Notes: generated by a model from the sequence alone, not told the origin. 34,264 nt of DNA from Frankia nepalensis (GCF_016786325.1 NZ_JADWYU010000173.1:1-34264), one strand, 5' to 3'; shown: positions 1 to 10,987, numbered from the stretch's first letter. Translations and numbers: made by a program.

Positions 1-40
1 ACCCGGGGGGGGGGGGGGGGGCCCCCCCCCCCCCCCCCCG
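1..40. repeat. G17/C18 homopolymer palindrome downstream of atpC
   Basis: Positions 5-21 are 17 consecutive G and 22-39 are 18 consecutive C, giving a perfect self-complementary block with no loop sequence. It lies 30 nt past the atpC stop, so in the transcript it would be a G-run followed by a C-run. It could act as a very strong hairpin that ends or stabilises the atp mRNA, but no U-tract follows inside the window. Because it sits at the window edge and homopolymers are error-prone, the run lengths may be unreliable or an assembly artefact. Confidence 0.6.
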
Positions 41-69
41 CCGTGGTGCTCAGCGAGCCTGGCCGACCG

Positions 70-332
70 TCAGGCCTTCGGGGACGCGGTCTCCGCGAGG
101 ATGCTGACGCCGTCCTTGGTGACGGAGATGAAGCCGCCGCCGACCGTGTAGACGTGGTCCCCGGCGGACGTCTCGACCTTGACGTCGCCGTTCTCGACGA
201 GAACGCCGAGAAGCGGGACGTGGCGCGGCAGGACGCCGATCTCGCCGTCCCTGGTGCGGGCGACGACCATGTTGGCCTCGCCCGACCAGATCTCCTGCTC
301 AGGGGAGACGATCGCGACCCGCATCGTCGCCA

Positions 333-333
<1 letters not shown>
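70..333 (-). CDS. atpC: F1Fo ATP synthase subunit epsilon
   Basis: Epsilon subunit of the F1 central stalk, which couples c-ring rotation to catalysis and can inhibit ATP hydrolysis. The 87-residue product starts VATMRVAIVSPEQEIWSGEA and is a beta-sandwich N-domain carrying the family features near GEIGVLPRHVPLLGVL. It is short: the C-terminal helical hairpin found in E. coli epsilon is essentially absent, as is common in actinobacteria. I chose the GTG at 333, which overlaps the atpD stop (TAGTG) and has a GGAG about 8 nt upstream; ATG at 324 is an alternative. It is the last gene of the operon and should be translationally coupled to atpD. Confidence 0.95.
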
Positions 334-2133
<1,800 letters not shown>

Positions 2134-3030
2134 CTAGCCGGCGTCCGCCAACGCGTTCGCGCCACCGACGATCTCCGAGATCTCCTGGGTGATCGCCTCC
2201 TGGCGGGCACGGTTCGCCAGCCGGGTGTAGGTGCGGATGAGCTCCTCGGCGTTGTCGGTCGCCGACTTCATCGCCCGCTGCCGGGAGGCCGACTCGGAGG
2301 CCGCGGCCTCCAGCAGCGCGACGTAGAGCCGGCTCTCGACGTAGCGGGGCAGCAGCGCGTCGAGCACCCCTTCCGCCGACGGCTCGAACTCGTAGACCGG
2401 CAGCGGCCCGCCGGCCGGCGGCTCGTCCGTCTCCGTCAGCACCATCGGCAGCAGCCGGTGCGCGACCGGCGTCTGGGTCAGGGCGCTGACGTACTCGGTG
2501 TAGACGATGTGGATCTCGCCCACGCCACCGTCGGCCTCGTCGAGGGTGAACGCCGTCAGCAGCTCGTCCGCGATCGCCTTCGCGTCGGCGTAGGTGGGCT
2601 GCTCGGTGAACCCGGTGAACTCGGCGGCGAGCTCACGGCCGCGGAAGCGGTAGTACGTGACGGCCTTGCGGCCGACGGCGTACAGCTTGACCGACTTCCC
2701 CTCGTCCGCCAGCAGCTCCATGAGCTCACCGGTCTGCTTGATCGCGTTGGAGCTGTAGCCGCCCGCCAGCCCCCGGTCGGAGGTCACGACCACCACCGCG
2801 GCCCGGGTCACCCCGGTCCGCTCGGTGGTCAGCGGGTGGTGGATGGTCGACTGCGAAGCGACCGCGCTGATCACGCGGGTGATCTCGGCCGCGTACGGCC
2901 GGGACGCGGCGACCCGCGCCCTGGCCTTGGCGATCCGCGACGCCGCGATCAGCTCCATCGCGCGTGTGATCTTCTTTGTCGACTGGACCGTGCGGACGCG
3001 CCGCCGGTACTCCCGAAGCTGGCCGGCCAT
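2134..3030 (-). CDS. atpG: F1Fo ATP synthase subunit gamma
   Basis: Gamma subunit, the rotating central shaft of F1. The 298-residue product begins [20 protein letters not shown], with the typical N-terminal coiled-coil helix ([17 protein letters not shown]), the Rossmann-like central domain ([17 protein letters not shown]), and the C-terminal helix [16 protein letters not shown] followed by [22 protein letters not shown]. All are diagnostic of the family. The start ATG at 3030 is 4 nt past the atpA stop, so translation is probably coupled to atpA. Confidence 0.98.
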   Translation of the reverse strand: MAGQLREYRRRVRTVQSTKKITRAMELIAASRIAKARARVAASRPYAAEITRVISAVASQSTIHHPLTTERTGVTRAAVVVVTSDRGLAGGYSSNAIKQTGELMELLADEGKSVKLYAVGRKAVTYYRFRGRELAAEFTGFTEQPTYADAKAIADELLTAFTLDEADGGVGEIHIVYTEYVSALTQTPVAHRLLPMVLTETDEPPAGGPLPVYEFEPSAEGVLDALLPRYVESRLYVALLEAAASESASRQRAMKSATDNAEELIRTYTRLANRARQEAITQEISEIVGGANALADAG

Positions 3031-3034
3031 CCGG

Positions 3035-4693
3035 TCAGGCCTTCTCGGTCTCGACCGGCTTCGGGCGGTGCACCGCGATCGACTCCTGCTCGATCTCGCC
3101 CGGCTCCAGCGCCTCCGGCGCCGCCTCGTTGACCAGCGGCTTGCCGGAGCTCAGCGTGAACTGCGCCTTGAACGCGCTGATCGCCGTCTCCAGGTCGGCG
3201 ACCGTCGGGTCGTCGAGCTTGCCGGTCGCCGAGATGACCTCGTAGATGCCGGGGTAGGACCGGCCGAGGAAGTCGAGGAACTCGGTCTCGAAACGGCGGA
3301 TGTCCTCGACCGGGACCTCGTCGAGCCGGCCGGTGGTGCCGGCCCAGACCGACACGACCTGGCGCTCGACGGGGAACGGCTGGTTCTGCGGCTGCTTGAG
3401 CAGCTCGACGAGCCGGGAGCCGCGGGCGAGCTGGTCGCGCGAGGCCTTGTCCAGGTCCGAGCCGAAGGCCGCGAACGACTCCAGCTCGCGGTACTGGGCC
3501 AGGTCGAGGCGCAGGCGGCCGGCGACCGACTTCATCGCCTTGACCTGCGCGCTGCCGCCGACCCGGGAGACCGAGGTACCGACGTTGATGGCCGGCCGCA
3601 CACCCTGGTTGAACAGGTCCGACTCCAGGAAGATCTGGCCGTCGGTGATGGAGATGACGTTCGTCGGGATGTACGCCGAGATGTCGTTGCCCTTGGTCTC
3701 GATGATCGGCAGACCGGTCATCGAGCCGCCGCCCAGCTCCTCGGACAGCTTCGCGCAGCGCTCGAGCAGCCGCGAGTGCAGGTAGAAGACGTCGCCCGGG
3801 TAGGCCTCACGGCCCGGCGGGCGGCGCAGCAGCAGCGAGATGGCCCGGTAGGCCTCGGCCTGCTTGGAGAGGTCGTCGAAGACGATCAGCGCGTGCTGGC
3901 CGTTGTACATCCAGTGCTGGCCGATGGCCGAGCCGGTGTACGGGGCGATGTACTTGAAGCCGGCCGGCTCGTCCGCGGGGGCCGCGACGATCGTGGTGTA
4001 CGCCAGCGCGCCGGCCTCTTCCAGCGTGTTGACGACCTCACGGATGGTCGACTTCTTCTGGCCGATGGCGACGTAGACGCACTTGACCTGCTTCTTCGGG
4101 TCGCCGCTCGCCCAGTTGTCACGCTGGTTGATGATCGCGTCGATGGCGACCGTGGTCTTGCCGGTCTGCCGGTCGCCGATGATCAGCTGCCGCTGTCCCC
4201 GGCCGATGGCGGTCATCGCGTCGATGGCCTTGATGCCGGTCTGCAGGGGCTCCTTGACCGGCTGGCGCTGCACGACGGTCGGCGCCTGCACCTCAAGCTG
4301 GCGCTCGCCCTCGCTCTCGATCGGGCCGAGGCCGTCGATCGGCCGGCCCAGCGGGTCGACGACCCGGCCGAGGTAGCCGTCACCGACCGGGACCGACAGG
4401 ATGCGCCCGGTCCGGCGGACCTCCTGGCCCTCCTCGATGTGCGAGGCCTCGCCGAGGATGACGCAGCCGATCTCGCCGACCTCGAGGTTCAGCGCAAGAC
4501 CGAGCACGCCGCCGGCGAACTCCAGCAGCTCGTTGGTCATGGCGTGCGGGAGGCCCTCCACCCGCGCGATCCCGTCACCGGTCAGGATGACGCGGCCGAC
4601 CTCCTCCCGGTCGGTGGAGGTGGCCTTGAAGGATTCGACGTAGTCCCGGAGGGCGTCGCGAATCTCCTCCGGCCGAATGGTCAGCTCAGTCAT
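3035..4693 (-). CDS. atpA: F1Fo ATP synthase subunit alpha
   Basis: Non-catalytic nucleotide-binding alpha subunit (three per F1). It is 552 residues, with the beta-barrel N-domain, the Walker A motif GDRQTGKT at about residues 173-180, and the conserved segment [17 protein letters not shown]. The C-terminal tail past about residue 510 is acidic and variable and slightly longer than in E. coli, as in other actinobacteria. The start is ATG at 4693, with AAGGA about 10 nt upstream. A 141-nt spacer with a stem-loop separates it from atpH, while atpG follows after only 4 nt. Confidence 0.98.
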   Translation of the reverse strand: MTELTIRPEEIRDALRDYVESFKATSTDREEVGRVILTGDGIARVEGLPHAMTNELLEFAGGVLGLALNLEVGEIGCVILGEASHIEEGQEVRRTGRILSVPVGDGYLGRVVDPLGRPIDGLGPIESEGERQLEVQAPTVVQRQPVKEPLQTGIKAIDAMTAIGRGQRQLIIGDRQTGKTTVAIDAIINQRDNWASGDPKKQVKCVYVAIGQKKSTIREVVNTLEEAGALAYTTIVAAPADEPAGFKYIAPYTGSAIGQHWMYNGQHALIVFDDLSKQAEAYRAISLLLRRPPGREAYPGDVFYLHSRLLERCAKLSEELGGGSMTGLPIIETKGNDISAYIPTNVISITDGQIFLESDLFNQGVRPAINVGTSVSRVGGSAQVKAMKSVAGRLRLDLAQYRELESFAAFGSDLDKASRDQLARGSRLVELLKQPQNQPFPVERQVVSVWAGTTGRLDEVPVEDIRRFETEFLDFLGRSYPGIYEVISATGKLDDPTVADLETAISAFKAQFTLSSGKPLVNEAAPEALEPGEIEQESIAVHRPKPVETEKA

Positions 4694-4771
4694 CGCTCCG
4701 GTCCTTCATTGCTGGGCATCGGTTGGGCTGCCCGGCATGGGCATCGAGTTCGGCGCGGTACCGGCCGGCGC

Positions 4772-4793
4772 CCCGCGGGCGTCGGCCCGCGGG
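4772..4793 (-). promoter_or_regulatory. 9-bp stem-loop before atpA
   Basis: CCCGCGGGC at 4772-4780 and its complement at 4785-4793 form a perfect 9-bp stem with a GTCG tetraloop, 78 nt upstream of the atpA start within the 4694-4834 spacer. No U-tract is present. It is one of three stem-loops that precede atpE, atpA and atpD. Confidence 0.5.
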
Positions 4794-4834
4794 AGCGGCC
4801 GGGCCGCGTCCCTGAGTTGTCCCGCTCACCGGCA

Positions 4835-5671
4835 CTACCGCGTCAGGGCCTGGCGAGCGGCGGCGAGCCGGCGCAGCACCGACCCGTCGACGACCTCGTC
4901 GCCAACCCGCACGACGACGCCACCGAGCACGGACGGGTCAAGATCGGTCTGTACCTGGATCTCCCGGCCGAAGTACCTCGACAGCGCGGCGCGCAGCCGG
5001 GCGACCTGGTCGGCGTCCAGCGGCACCGCGGTGCGCACGACGGCCACCACCCGGTCGCGCCTCGCGGCGGCGATCCGGCTGAACTGCTCGATCCGGCGAC
5101 CGAGGTCACCGAACTCGCGGTCCGCGACCGCCTGCTTGGCCAGCCGCACCGTCACCGGGTGCGCCTTGCCGGCCAGCAGGCGCTCCAGGAGCGCCTCCTT
5201 GGCCGAGGTGGGCGCGGCCGAGTCGGTCAGCGCGAGCGACAGCTGCGGGTTGCGGTCGAGGATCCGGCCGAGGCGGAACAGCTCGTCCTCCACCTCGTCC
5301 AGCGCGCCGGCGACTTCCGCGTCCACCAGCAGCGCCTCGACCGCCAGCTCGATCAGGCCGAGCCGCAGGTCGAGCGGACGCGACCAGCGACCGGCGACCG
5401 CTGACCTGACGACGGCGAGCGACGCCTGGCCGAGCCGGGAGCCGAACAGCCGGTCGGCGAGGCCCTCGCGGGCACCCGCCGGCACGCTGGGGTCGGCGAG
5501 CGCGCGCCGCAGCGTCAGGTCCGCGCCGAGCAGGTCCGCGACCGCGCGCAGGTCAGCCGCGATCTGGCCGGGATCCGGGCTCGCCGCGGTCCGGCCACCG
5601 ACCGGGACCGCGGTGACCTGGTCGAGCGTGGCCCGCGCCGCGGCGAGAGCCGCCCGGCTGGGTCCTTCCAC
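4835..5671 (-). CDS. atpH: F1Fo ATP synthase subunit delta
   Basis: Delta subunit (OSCP homologue), which attaches the peripheral stalk to the top of F1. The 278-residue product has the all-helical N-domain and the C-terminal family signature LDPSVLGGVVVRVGDEVVDGSVLRRL. At this length it is longer than the roughly 180-residue E. coli protein; the extra residues are N-terminal and central, as expected for actinobacterial delta subunits. The GTG start at 5671 lies 2 nt past the atpF stop, so coupling is likely. In mycobacteria the equivalent is a b-delta fusion; here it is not fused. Confidence 0.95.
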   Translation of the reverse strand: MEGPSRAALAAARATLDQVTAVPVGGRTAASPDPGQIAADLRAVADLLGADLTLRRALADPSVPAGAREGLADRLFGSRLGQASLAVVRSAVAGRWSRPLDLRLGLIELAVEALLVDAEVAGALDEVEDELFRLGRILDRNPQLSLALTDSAAPTSAKEALLERLLAGKAHPVTVRLAKQAVADREFGDLGRRIEQFSRIAAARRDRVVAVVRTAVPLDADQVARLRAALSRYFGREIQVQTDLDPSVLGGVVVRVGDEVVDGSVLRRLAAARQALTR

Positions 5672-5673
5672 CG

Positions 5674-6273
5674 TCAGCCCCCCGATCCGGCGGGCGCGGC
5701 GGCGGCCGTCTCACCGGAGGTGTCGAGCTCAGCGATGAAGTCGTCGATCAGCCGGCGGTGCTCGGTCGTCTGAGTCAGCTCGTGGCCGACGATCTTGGTT
5801 GCCAGCTCGAGGGCCACCCCACCGAGCTCGGCGCGCAGCGCGGAGACGATCTGGGAACGCTCCGCGACGAGCTGTGCCTCGCCCCGGGCCCGGATCTCGG
5901 CGACCTCTCGGTCGGCCTGTTCGCGCAGCTCCGCGATGATCTGGCGGCCCTGCACGGTCGCCTCGTCCCGGATCCGGCCCGCCTCGGCGCGCGCCTCGGC
6001 GAGCTGGGCCCGATACTGCTCGATCAGCGCCTGTGCCTCGCGCTGCGCGGCCTCGGCCCGCAGCAGGCCACCCTCGATGCGTTCGGTGCGCTCGGCGTAG
6101 AACTTCTGGACCTGCGGCCTGATCTTCCAGAAGAAGAACGCGACCAACAGGCCGAAGGCGACAGTGCCGATGATGAGCTCACCGATCGGCGGAATGAGGA
6201 CGTTCTCGTCCCCGTGTCCGCCGCTCTCGGTGGTGTGCTCAGCGGCCAGCAGAAATGTCGACGTGACGCTCAC
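5674..6273 (-). CDS. atpF: F1Fo ATP synthase subunit b
   Basis: Peripheral-stalk b subunit. It is 199 residues: a short extracytoplasmic N-terminus, one membrane helix at about residues 33-50 (LIIGTVAFGLLVAFFFWK), then a long charged heptad-like helix (about 55-160) rich in Glu, Arg and Ala that forms the stalk coiled coil. The start is GTG at 6273. atpE ends 13 nt upstream and atpH begins 2 nt downstream. The last residues are Ala/Gly-rich and of no recognised function. Confidence 0.96.
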   Translation of the reverse strand: MSVTSTFLLAAEHTTESGGHGDENVLIPPIGELIIGTVAFGLLVAFFFWKIRPQVQKFYAERTERIEGGLLRAEAAQREAQALIEQYRAQLAEARAEAGRIRDEATVQGRQIIAELREQADREVAEIRARGEAQLVAERSQIVSALRAELGGVALELATKIVGHELTQTTEHRRLIDDFIAELDTSGETAAAAPAGSGG

Positions 6274-6286
6274 GGTCGCCGCCGGC

Positions 6287-6566
<280 letters not shown>

Positions 6567-6586
6567 GGGTCGGGGTGTCCGAAAAC

Positions 6587-7474
6587 TCAGGAGCGCGCCG
6601 CGGCCAGCGCGGGGGCCGCCGGCTCGCCGGTCGCGTGCGCCAGCGCGGGCTCGTGACCCTCGGCCTCGTGGTGGTCGTCGCCACCGTGGCCCGCGAGGGC
6701 GCCGCCGATGTAGGCGGCGGTGAGCACCGTGATGATGTACGCCTGCAGCACGTCGATGATCAGCTCGAAGCCGGTCAGCACGACGGCCATGATCAGCGCG
6801 ACGACGCCCGCGGCCGCGAGCTTCGCGTCGTGGAGCATGTACTCGCCGCCCAGCGAGAACACGAGCAGCAGCATGTGGCCGGCGAACATGTTCGCGAAGA
6901 GCCGGACCGCGAGCGTGAAGGGCCGCACGATGAGCGTCGAGAGGATCTCGATCGGGGCCAGCAGGAGCCGGATGCCCAGGGGCGCGGTGGGCGCCGGGTC
7001 GACCATCTCCTTGAAGTACGGGCCCGCGCCGTGCGCCTTGATGCCGGCGTAGTTGAACAGCACCCAGGTGATGACGGCCAGCATCATCGGGATCGCGATG
7101 CGGGACGTGGCCGGGAACTGCGCCGCGGGGATGACCGCCAGGAGGTTGCAGATCAGCACGAAGCTGAACAGCACCATCAGGTAGGGGGTGTAGCGCGGCC
7201 CGTCCTTCCCGATGATGTCCCGGGAGATCTGGGTGTCGATGAAGTCGTAAATCGACTCGACGAAGTTCTGCAGGCCGCGAGGAACGATCGACGCCCGACG
7301 GTAGGCAAGCCAGAACAGGACCCCGACGAACAGCGCCGAGAACAGCACCAGCGCGGTGGCCTTGTTCAGGTAGAAGTCGAACGGGCCCAAGTCCACGGTG
7401 AACCAGTGCGGAGTCTGGAAGACCTCTTTGGTGGGACCCTCGAAGCCCTCGTCACCAGCGGCGAGGACGGGCAC
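6587..7474 (-). CDS. atpB: F1Fo ATP synthase subunit a
   Basis: Membrane stator subunit a, which forms the two proton half-channels against the c-ring. About 295 residues with five or six hydrophobic helices. The essential arginine is in [19 protein letters not shown], and the last helix holds [19 protein letters not shown], both diagnostic. The C-terminal tail is His/Asp/Glu-rich ([13 protein letters not shown]), probably cytoplasmic and unconserved. An upstream ATG at 7489 exists, but it overlaps GGAGG, which is a good ribosome-binding site for the GTG at 7474 (8-nt spacing), so I prefer that GTG. Confidence 0.95.
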   Translation of the reverse strand: MPVLAAGDEGFEGPTKEVFQTPHWFTVDLGPFDFYLNKATALVLFSALFVGVLFWLAYRRASIVPRGLQNFVESIYDFIDTQISRDIIGKDGPRYTPYLMVLFSFVLICNLLAVIPAAQFPATSRIAIPMMLAVITWVLFNYAGIKAHGAGPYFKEMVDPAPTAPLGIRLLLAPIEILSTLIVRPFTLAVRLFANMFAGHMLLLVFSLGGEYMLHDAKLAAAGVVALIMAVVLTGFELIIDVLQAYIITVLTAAYIGGALAGHGGDDHHEAEGHEPALAHATGEPAAPALAAARS

Positions 7475-8054
7475 TAAACACACCTCCATGATCTGATGTC
7501 AACGCACTGTCACCAGGGCGGCACATGCAACACCCACGGTGGAGCGGCCCACCCCACCGGGGCACCCGGTCTGACCACCCCAGATGCACCCATCGTGAGC
7601 ACGGCTCGGGCACACCATGTCACACGGACGGCAGGACGCGCGACCACTCTGTGATCGCGTACCCATCGACCGATGTCACCCGGGCCTTCGGGCGCGTCCC
7701 GACAGCACGCTCGCGCACCCGTCGGCCACCCGGCGCAACCCAGCGGCGGACTCGACTCCACCGGGTCGACGATGCCGACGCCCGGTACCGCGAATACTAT
7801 CCACACCTTCGCCATCGCGGCACGCGCTGCGATCCGCCCCGCGTCGGGTTCATCTACCCGTTGCCGACGCGTTTCGGTCTGTTGTGCCCCGCTTGGCGTC
7901 TCACGGGCCACCCGTCGGTCGGCGCATCAACGGGTCCCAGCGGTCCGCGGGGCGCACCGACGGCGACTCCGGACGACCGCCGTCGAGTGCCACCTTCGCG
8001 GACACCGGTCACGAGACGTGACGACCGCCGCCCGCCCGAGCCGATGACGGAGAG
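7475..8054 (-). other. 580-nt leader between atpZ and atpB
   Basis: No convincing gene on either strand: the open frames here (for example 7510-7911) have compositions unlike the neighbouring proteins and no family features. The length and position suggest that the core operon atpBEFHAGDC has its own promoter and a long 5' leader here. A candidate -10 box is listed separately. I saw no riboswitch consensus. Confidence 0.5.
7794..7799 (-). promoter_or_regulatory. candidate -10 box upstream of atpB
   Basis: On the minus strand this reads TAGTAT, matching the actinobacterial TAnnnT -10 consensus in an otherwise very GC-rich stretch. No clear TTGAC-type -35 lies 17-18 nt upstream, so support is weak. 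If used, the leader before atpB would be about 310 nt. Confidence 0.25.
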
Positions 8055-8384
8055 CTACCGGCGGGTGGCCTGGTAGATCACCAGATAGAGCGCGAGGCCC
8101 ATGCCGAGGACGAGGCCGATCGGCAGGAAGACGTTGTGCAGGCCGGTCAGCCGGTCGACCCCCCAACCGGCGAGGCCCCAGAACGCGAGGCCCGCGCCCA
8201 GCGTCCCGACCGCGTTCCAGGCCTCGGCGGGATCCCGGCGCCGTCCCGGCCGCCCAGCCGGCCGCTTCCCGGCCGCCTTCGCGACGGCGGGCCGCCGCCC
8301 GCGACGGGCGGGCCGGCCAGGGCCAGGGCCAGGGCCGCCCTGGGCGTCGGCCGCCTCGCCCGCGCCGCCGCCCAGGGCGGTCAC
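8055..8384 (-). CDS. atpZ: AtpZ/AtpI-family small membrane protein
   Basis: The 109-residue product has a basic, Pro/Gly/Arg-rich N-terminal half and two C-terminal membrane helices (AVGTLGAGLAFWGLAGWGVD and FLPIGLVLGMGLALYLVIY). This is the layout of the AtpZ/AtpI family (ATPase_gene1), small proteins encoded just ahead of ATP synthase genes and proposed to help c-ring assembly or Mg2+/Ca2+ supply. The start is GTG at 8384, with GAGGA about 8 nt upstream. It follows the AtpI-like gene after 10 nt, so the two are probably cotranscribed. The N-terminal extension is long and probably disordered. Confidence 0.8.
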   Translation of the reverse strand: MTALGGGAGEAADAQGGPGPGPGRPARRGRRPAVAKAAGKRPAGRPGRRRDPAEAWNAVGTLGAGLAFWGLAGWGVDRLTGLHNVFLPIGLVLGMGLALYLVIYQATRR

Positions 8385-8394
8385 CGCGCGATCC

Positions 8395-9039
8395 TCATCG
8401 GCCCGCGCCGGGCCCGGCCGCGCCGCGAGCCGAGGCGCCAGGATCCGCCGGGGCGGGATGGCGGCTGGCGAACGCCGCGGGGTCGAAGAACGGCACCCGA
8501 GTGTGCGTGGCGACCCACATCTCGGCGCCGATCCACCCGAACACGCCGGCGAACACCGTCCAGGCGAGGGTCAGCAGGTGGATCGCCTCGACGCCGCTCA
8601 GCGAGACGAGCAGCACCCCGAGCAATGCGATCTTGACGAGGTAGGTCCCGAGCGCGGCCGGCAGCAGCAGGTGCGGCGCGCGCCGGCCGACGAAGCCAAC
8701 GGCGATCTTGCTGATCGAGAAGAAGGCCACCACGACGCCGATCCCGAGCAGCGCCGCGTAGGCGCCGGGCCAGCCCTTCACCGCCGCGCCCAGCGCCACC
8801 GCCGGGACGGCGACGGCCGCGCTGACCGCCGCCCCCAGCCGGATGACCGGCGCGGTGGCCAGGTACGGCGCGGCACCAGCGGCCCCGCCGGGCTTCGCCG
8901 CGACCGCCGCCGGGGTCCCCGGCGATTCGCCGCCGGGGATCGCCGGGGCGCGTGCGTCAGCCGGCGCCTCGTCCGCTCGTCCCGTCACCACCACTCGTCC
9001 CGTCACCACCACGCTCCTCGTCTGAGCCCACACGACCAC
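8395..9039 (-). CDS. ATP synthase I-like four-helix membrane protein
   Basis: The 214-residue product has a low-complexity N-terminus (about 55 residues, Ala/Pro/Gly-rich) and four hydrophobic helices: VIRLGAAVSAAVAVPAVALG, AALLGIGVVVAFFSISKIAV, LLPAALGTYLVKIALLGVLL and LLTLAWTVFAGVFGWIGAEM. Four helices and a position just before the atp genes are typical of the actinobacterial AtpI-like protein, an assembly or accessory factor rather than a structural subunit. The start is uncertain: GTG at 9039 includes an 18-bp tandem repeat, and a later start would skip it. It is less conserved than the Fo subunits, so the function is inferred from position and topology. Confidence 0.7.
   Translation of the reverse strand: MVVWAQTRSVVVTGRVVVTGRADEAPADARAPAIPGGESPGTPAAVAAKPGGAAGAAPYLATAPVIRLGAAVSAAVAVPAVALGAAVKGWPGAYAALLGIGVVVAFFSISKIAVGFVGRRAPHLLLPAALGTYLVKIALLGVLLVSLSGVEAIHLLTLAWTVFAGVFGWIGAEMWVATHTRVPFFDPAAFASRHPAPADPGASARGAAGPGAGR
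8977..9012. repeat. 18-bp perfect tandem repeat, two copies
   Basis: TCGTCCCGTCACCACCAC occurs twice in tandem (8977-8994 and 8995-9012). In the minus-strand frame of the AtpI-like gene it encodes VVVTGR twice, near the proposed N-terminus. It is in frame, so copy-number change would not break the gene. Confidence 0.85.
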
Positions 9040-9095
9040 GTGGCCGAGATTCCACGGTAACGGCCCGCCGGCCGGGCCGGCGTGGCCGACCGGTC

Positions 9096-10235
9096 CTACC
9101 CCGTACGAGGGCCGACCGCCGCGTTGGCGTCGCGGCGTGCCTCGCGCTGGCCGAGCAGCAGCAGCACCACGAGGCCGAGCAGGCCGAAGCCGAGGATCGC
9201 GAGCAGGATCGGCAGCGGCGCCGACGAGAACGACGCGGCCACCCCGCCGAACCCGACGAGCGCCGCCCAGAAGTACATGAACAGCACGGCCCGGACCTGC
9301 GACTTGCCGATCTCCAGCATGCGGTGGTGCAGGTGCATCTTGTCCGGCGCGAACGGCGAACGGCCGGCCTTGGTGCGCCGGATCACCGCGAGGCCGAGGT
9401 CCAGGAAGGGCACCATCAGGACGGCGAGCGGGATCGCCAGCGGGATCAGCGACGGAAGCGACCGGGACGGGCCCGCGTACCCGCCGTAGGCCACCTGGCC
9501 GGTCACCGAGATCATCGACGACGCCGACAGCAGCCCGATCAGCATCGACCCGGAGTCACCCATGAACAGCCGGGCCGGGTTGAAGTTGTGCGGCAGGAAG
9601 CCGACGCACACCCCGGCGGTGACGGCCGCGAGCAGCGCGGCGGGCGACGCCCGGTAGAAGCCGTTGAGCACCGCCAGCGAGTAGGCGAAGTAGAACGTCG
9701 CTCCGGCGGCGATGGCCGCCACCCCAGCCGCGAGCCCGTCCAGGCCGTCGATGAAGTTCATCGCGTTGACCATGACCACCACGGCCAGGATCGAGATCGG
9801 GACGGCGGTCTCCGGCCCCAGGGAGAGCGTCGTCTCGCTGTCCCAGTTGATCGCGAACGAGAACTGGACGCCCATCTGGACCATCACCGCCGCGGCCACC
9901 ATCTGGCCGGCGAGCTTGGTGAGCGAGTCCAGCTCCCACTTGTCGTCCGCGACGCCGAGCAGGCAGATCAGCGTCGCCGCGACGAGCACGGCCCGCGGCT
10001 CGGACCAGTCGCGCGAGACCTGGGACAGGAACGGCAGCCGGTCGGCGACCGCCAGCCCGGCGTAGAGACCGGCCAGCATCGCCAGCCCGCCGAGCCGCGC
10101 CGTCGGCTTGGCGTGCACGTCGCGGGCCCGCACCCCCGCGACCGCCCCGATCCTCAGCGCCAGTGCCCGGGCGACCGGCGTCGCGAGGAAGGTGACGGCC
10201 GCCGCGACGACGAAGACGAGCAGGTACTCACGCAC
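9096..10235 (-). CDS. wecA: Polyprenyl-phosphate GlcNAc-1-phosphate transferase
   Basis: Membrane enzyme of the MraY/WecA family that transfers a sugar-1-phosphate (GlcNAc-1-P in the WecA branch) from UDP-sugar to polyprenyl phosphate, starting cell-envelope glycopolymer synthesis. The roughly 379-residue product has about 10-11 hydrophobic helices. Visible family motifs are DVHAKPTARLGG, the Asp pair in LLGVADDKWELDS, NFIDGLDGLAAG, FNPARLFMGDSGS, and the cytoplasmic HLHHRM typical of WecA/TagO rather than MraY. I use GTG at 10235, with a GGGGGCGG stretch upstream; a TTG at 10256 would add seven residues. Presence just upstream of the atp genes is normal in actinobacteria. Confidence 0.92.
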   Translation of the reverse strand: MREYLLVFVVAAAVTFLATPVARALALRIGAVAGVRARDVHAKPTARLGGLAMLAGLYAGLAVADRLPFLSQVSRDWSEPRAVLVAATLICLLGVADDKWELDSLTKLAGQMVAAAVMVQMGVQFSFAINWDSETTLSLGPETAVPISILAVVVMVNAMNFIDGLDGLAAGVAAIAAGATFYFAYSLAVLNGFYRASPAALLAAVTAGVCVGFLPHNFNPARLFMGDSGSMLIGLLSASSMISVTGQVAYGGYAGPSRSLPSLIPLAIPLAVLMVPFLDLGLAVIRRTKAGRSPFAPDKMHLHHRMLEIGKSQVRAVLFMYFWAALVGFGGVAASFSSAPLPILLAILGFGLLGLVVLLLLGQREARRDANAAVGPRTG

Positions 10236-10273
10236 GGCGCCGCCCCCGTCGACCAAGATCCACGGGAAGCACC

Positions 10274-10927
10274 CTAGGAGACCCCGGTTGGTGCCTCGAC
10301 GAGCGGGAGGACCGCGCGCAGCGCCGCCAGGTCGATCGCGCCGAGCCGGACCACCCGGGGGACGTCGCCGGTGCAGTCGACGATCGTGGACGCGACGCCC
10401 GTCGTCGCGGGACCGGCGTCGAGATACACCTCGACCTGGTCACCGAGCTGTTCGACGGCCTCGTCCGCGGTGTTCGCGGCGGGCCGGCCGCTGATGTTCG
10501 CGCTGGAGACGGCCATCGGCCCGGTCCGGCCGAGCAGGTCGATCGCGACGGGGTGCAGCGGCATCCGGACGGCCACCGTGCCATGGCTGTCCCCCAGGTC
10601 CCAGCGCAGGGACGGCGCCTGGCGCACGATCACGGTCAGGCCGCCGGGCCAGAACGCCCTGGTGAGCTCCCGCACCGGCATGGTGATGTGGGGGACCAGG
10701 CCCTCCAGGGTGCGCCAGGCCCCGATCAGCACCGGCACCGGCATGTCCCGGCCCCGGCCCTTGGCCGCGAGCAGGGCGCGCACCGCCGTGGCGTCGAACG
10801 CGTCGGCGCCGATCCCGTACACCGTGTCGGTGGGCAGGACGACCAGGTCGCCCCGGCCGACGGCACCCGCCGCCGCCTCGATACCGGCGCGCCGGGCCAC
10901 CTCGTCCGTGCAGTCGAACCGCCGCAT
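10274..10927 (-). CDS. tsaC: L-threonylcarbamoyladenylate synthase
   Basis: TsaC/Sua5/YrdC-family enzyme that makes threonylcarbamoyl-AMP from threonine, bicarbonate and ATP for the t6A37 modification of ANN-decoding tRNAs. It is 217 residues, a single YrdC domain. The active-site segments LPTDTVYGIGADA (about 31-43), AAKGRGRDMPVPVLI, SLRWDLGDSHGTVAVRMP and the signature PMAVSSANISG are all present. It lacks the C-terminal Sua5 domain, so it is the short TsaC form. The start is ATG at 10927, with AGGAG just upstream. It lies between prmC and wecA in the usual actinobacterial order. Confidence 0.95.
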   Translation of the reverse strand: MRRFDCTDEVARRAGIEAAAGAVGRGDLVVLPTDTVYGIGADAFDATAVRALLAAKGRGRDMPVPVLIGAWRTLEGLVPHITMPVRELTRAFWPGGLTVIVRQAPSLRWDLGDSHGTVAVRMPLHPVAIDLLGRTGPMAVSSANISGRPAANTADEAVEQLGDQVEVYLDAGPATTGVASTIVDCTGDVPRVVRLGAIDLAALRAVLPLVEAPTGVS

Positions 10928-10941
10928 GTCTCCTCGCCGAG

Positions 10942-10971
10942 CTTCGAACCAACCCGCTTCGAACCAACCGT
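10942..10971. repeat. 15-bp tandem repeat upstream of tsaC
   Basis: GCTTCGAACCAACC occurs at 10942-10955 and again at 10957-10970, a 15-bp period differing only in the last base. It fills the 60-nt prmC-tsaC spacer. On the transcribed strand it reads GGTTGGTTCGAAGC twice. No function is known to me. Confidence 0.8.
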
Positions 10972-10987
10972 GGCGTGCGAGCCCAAC

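Noticed and set aside
7510-7911. 133-codon minus-strand frame upstream of atpB
   Set aside because: Composition unlike neighbouring proteins, no motif, and it covers what is more simply a leader region.
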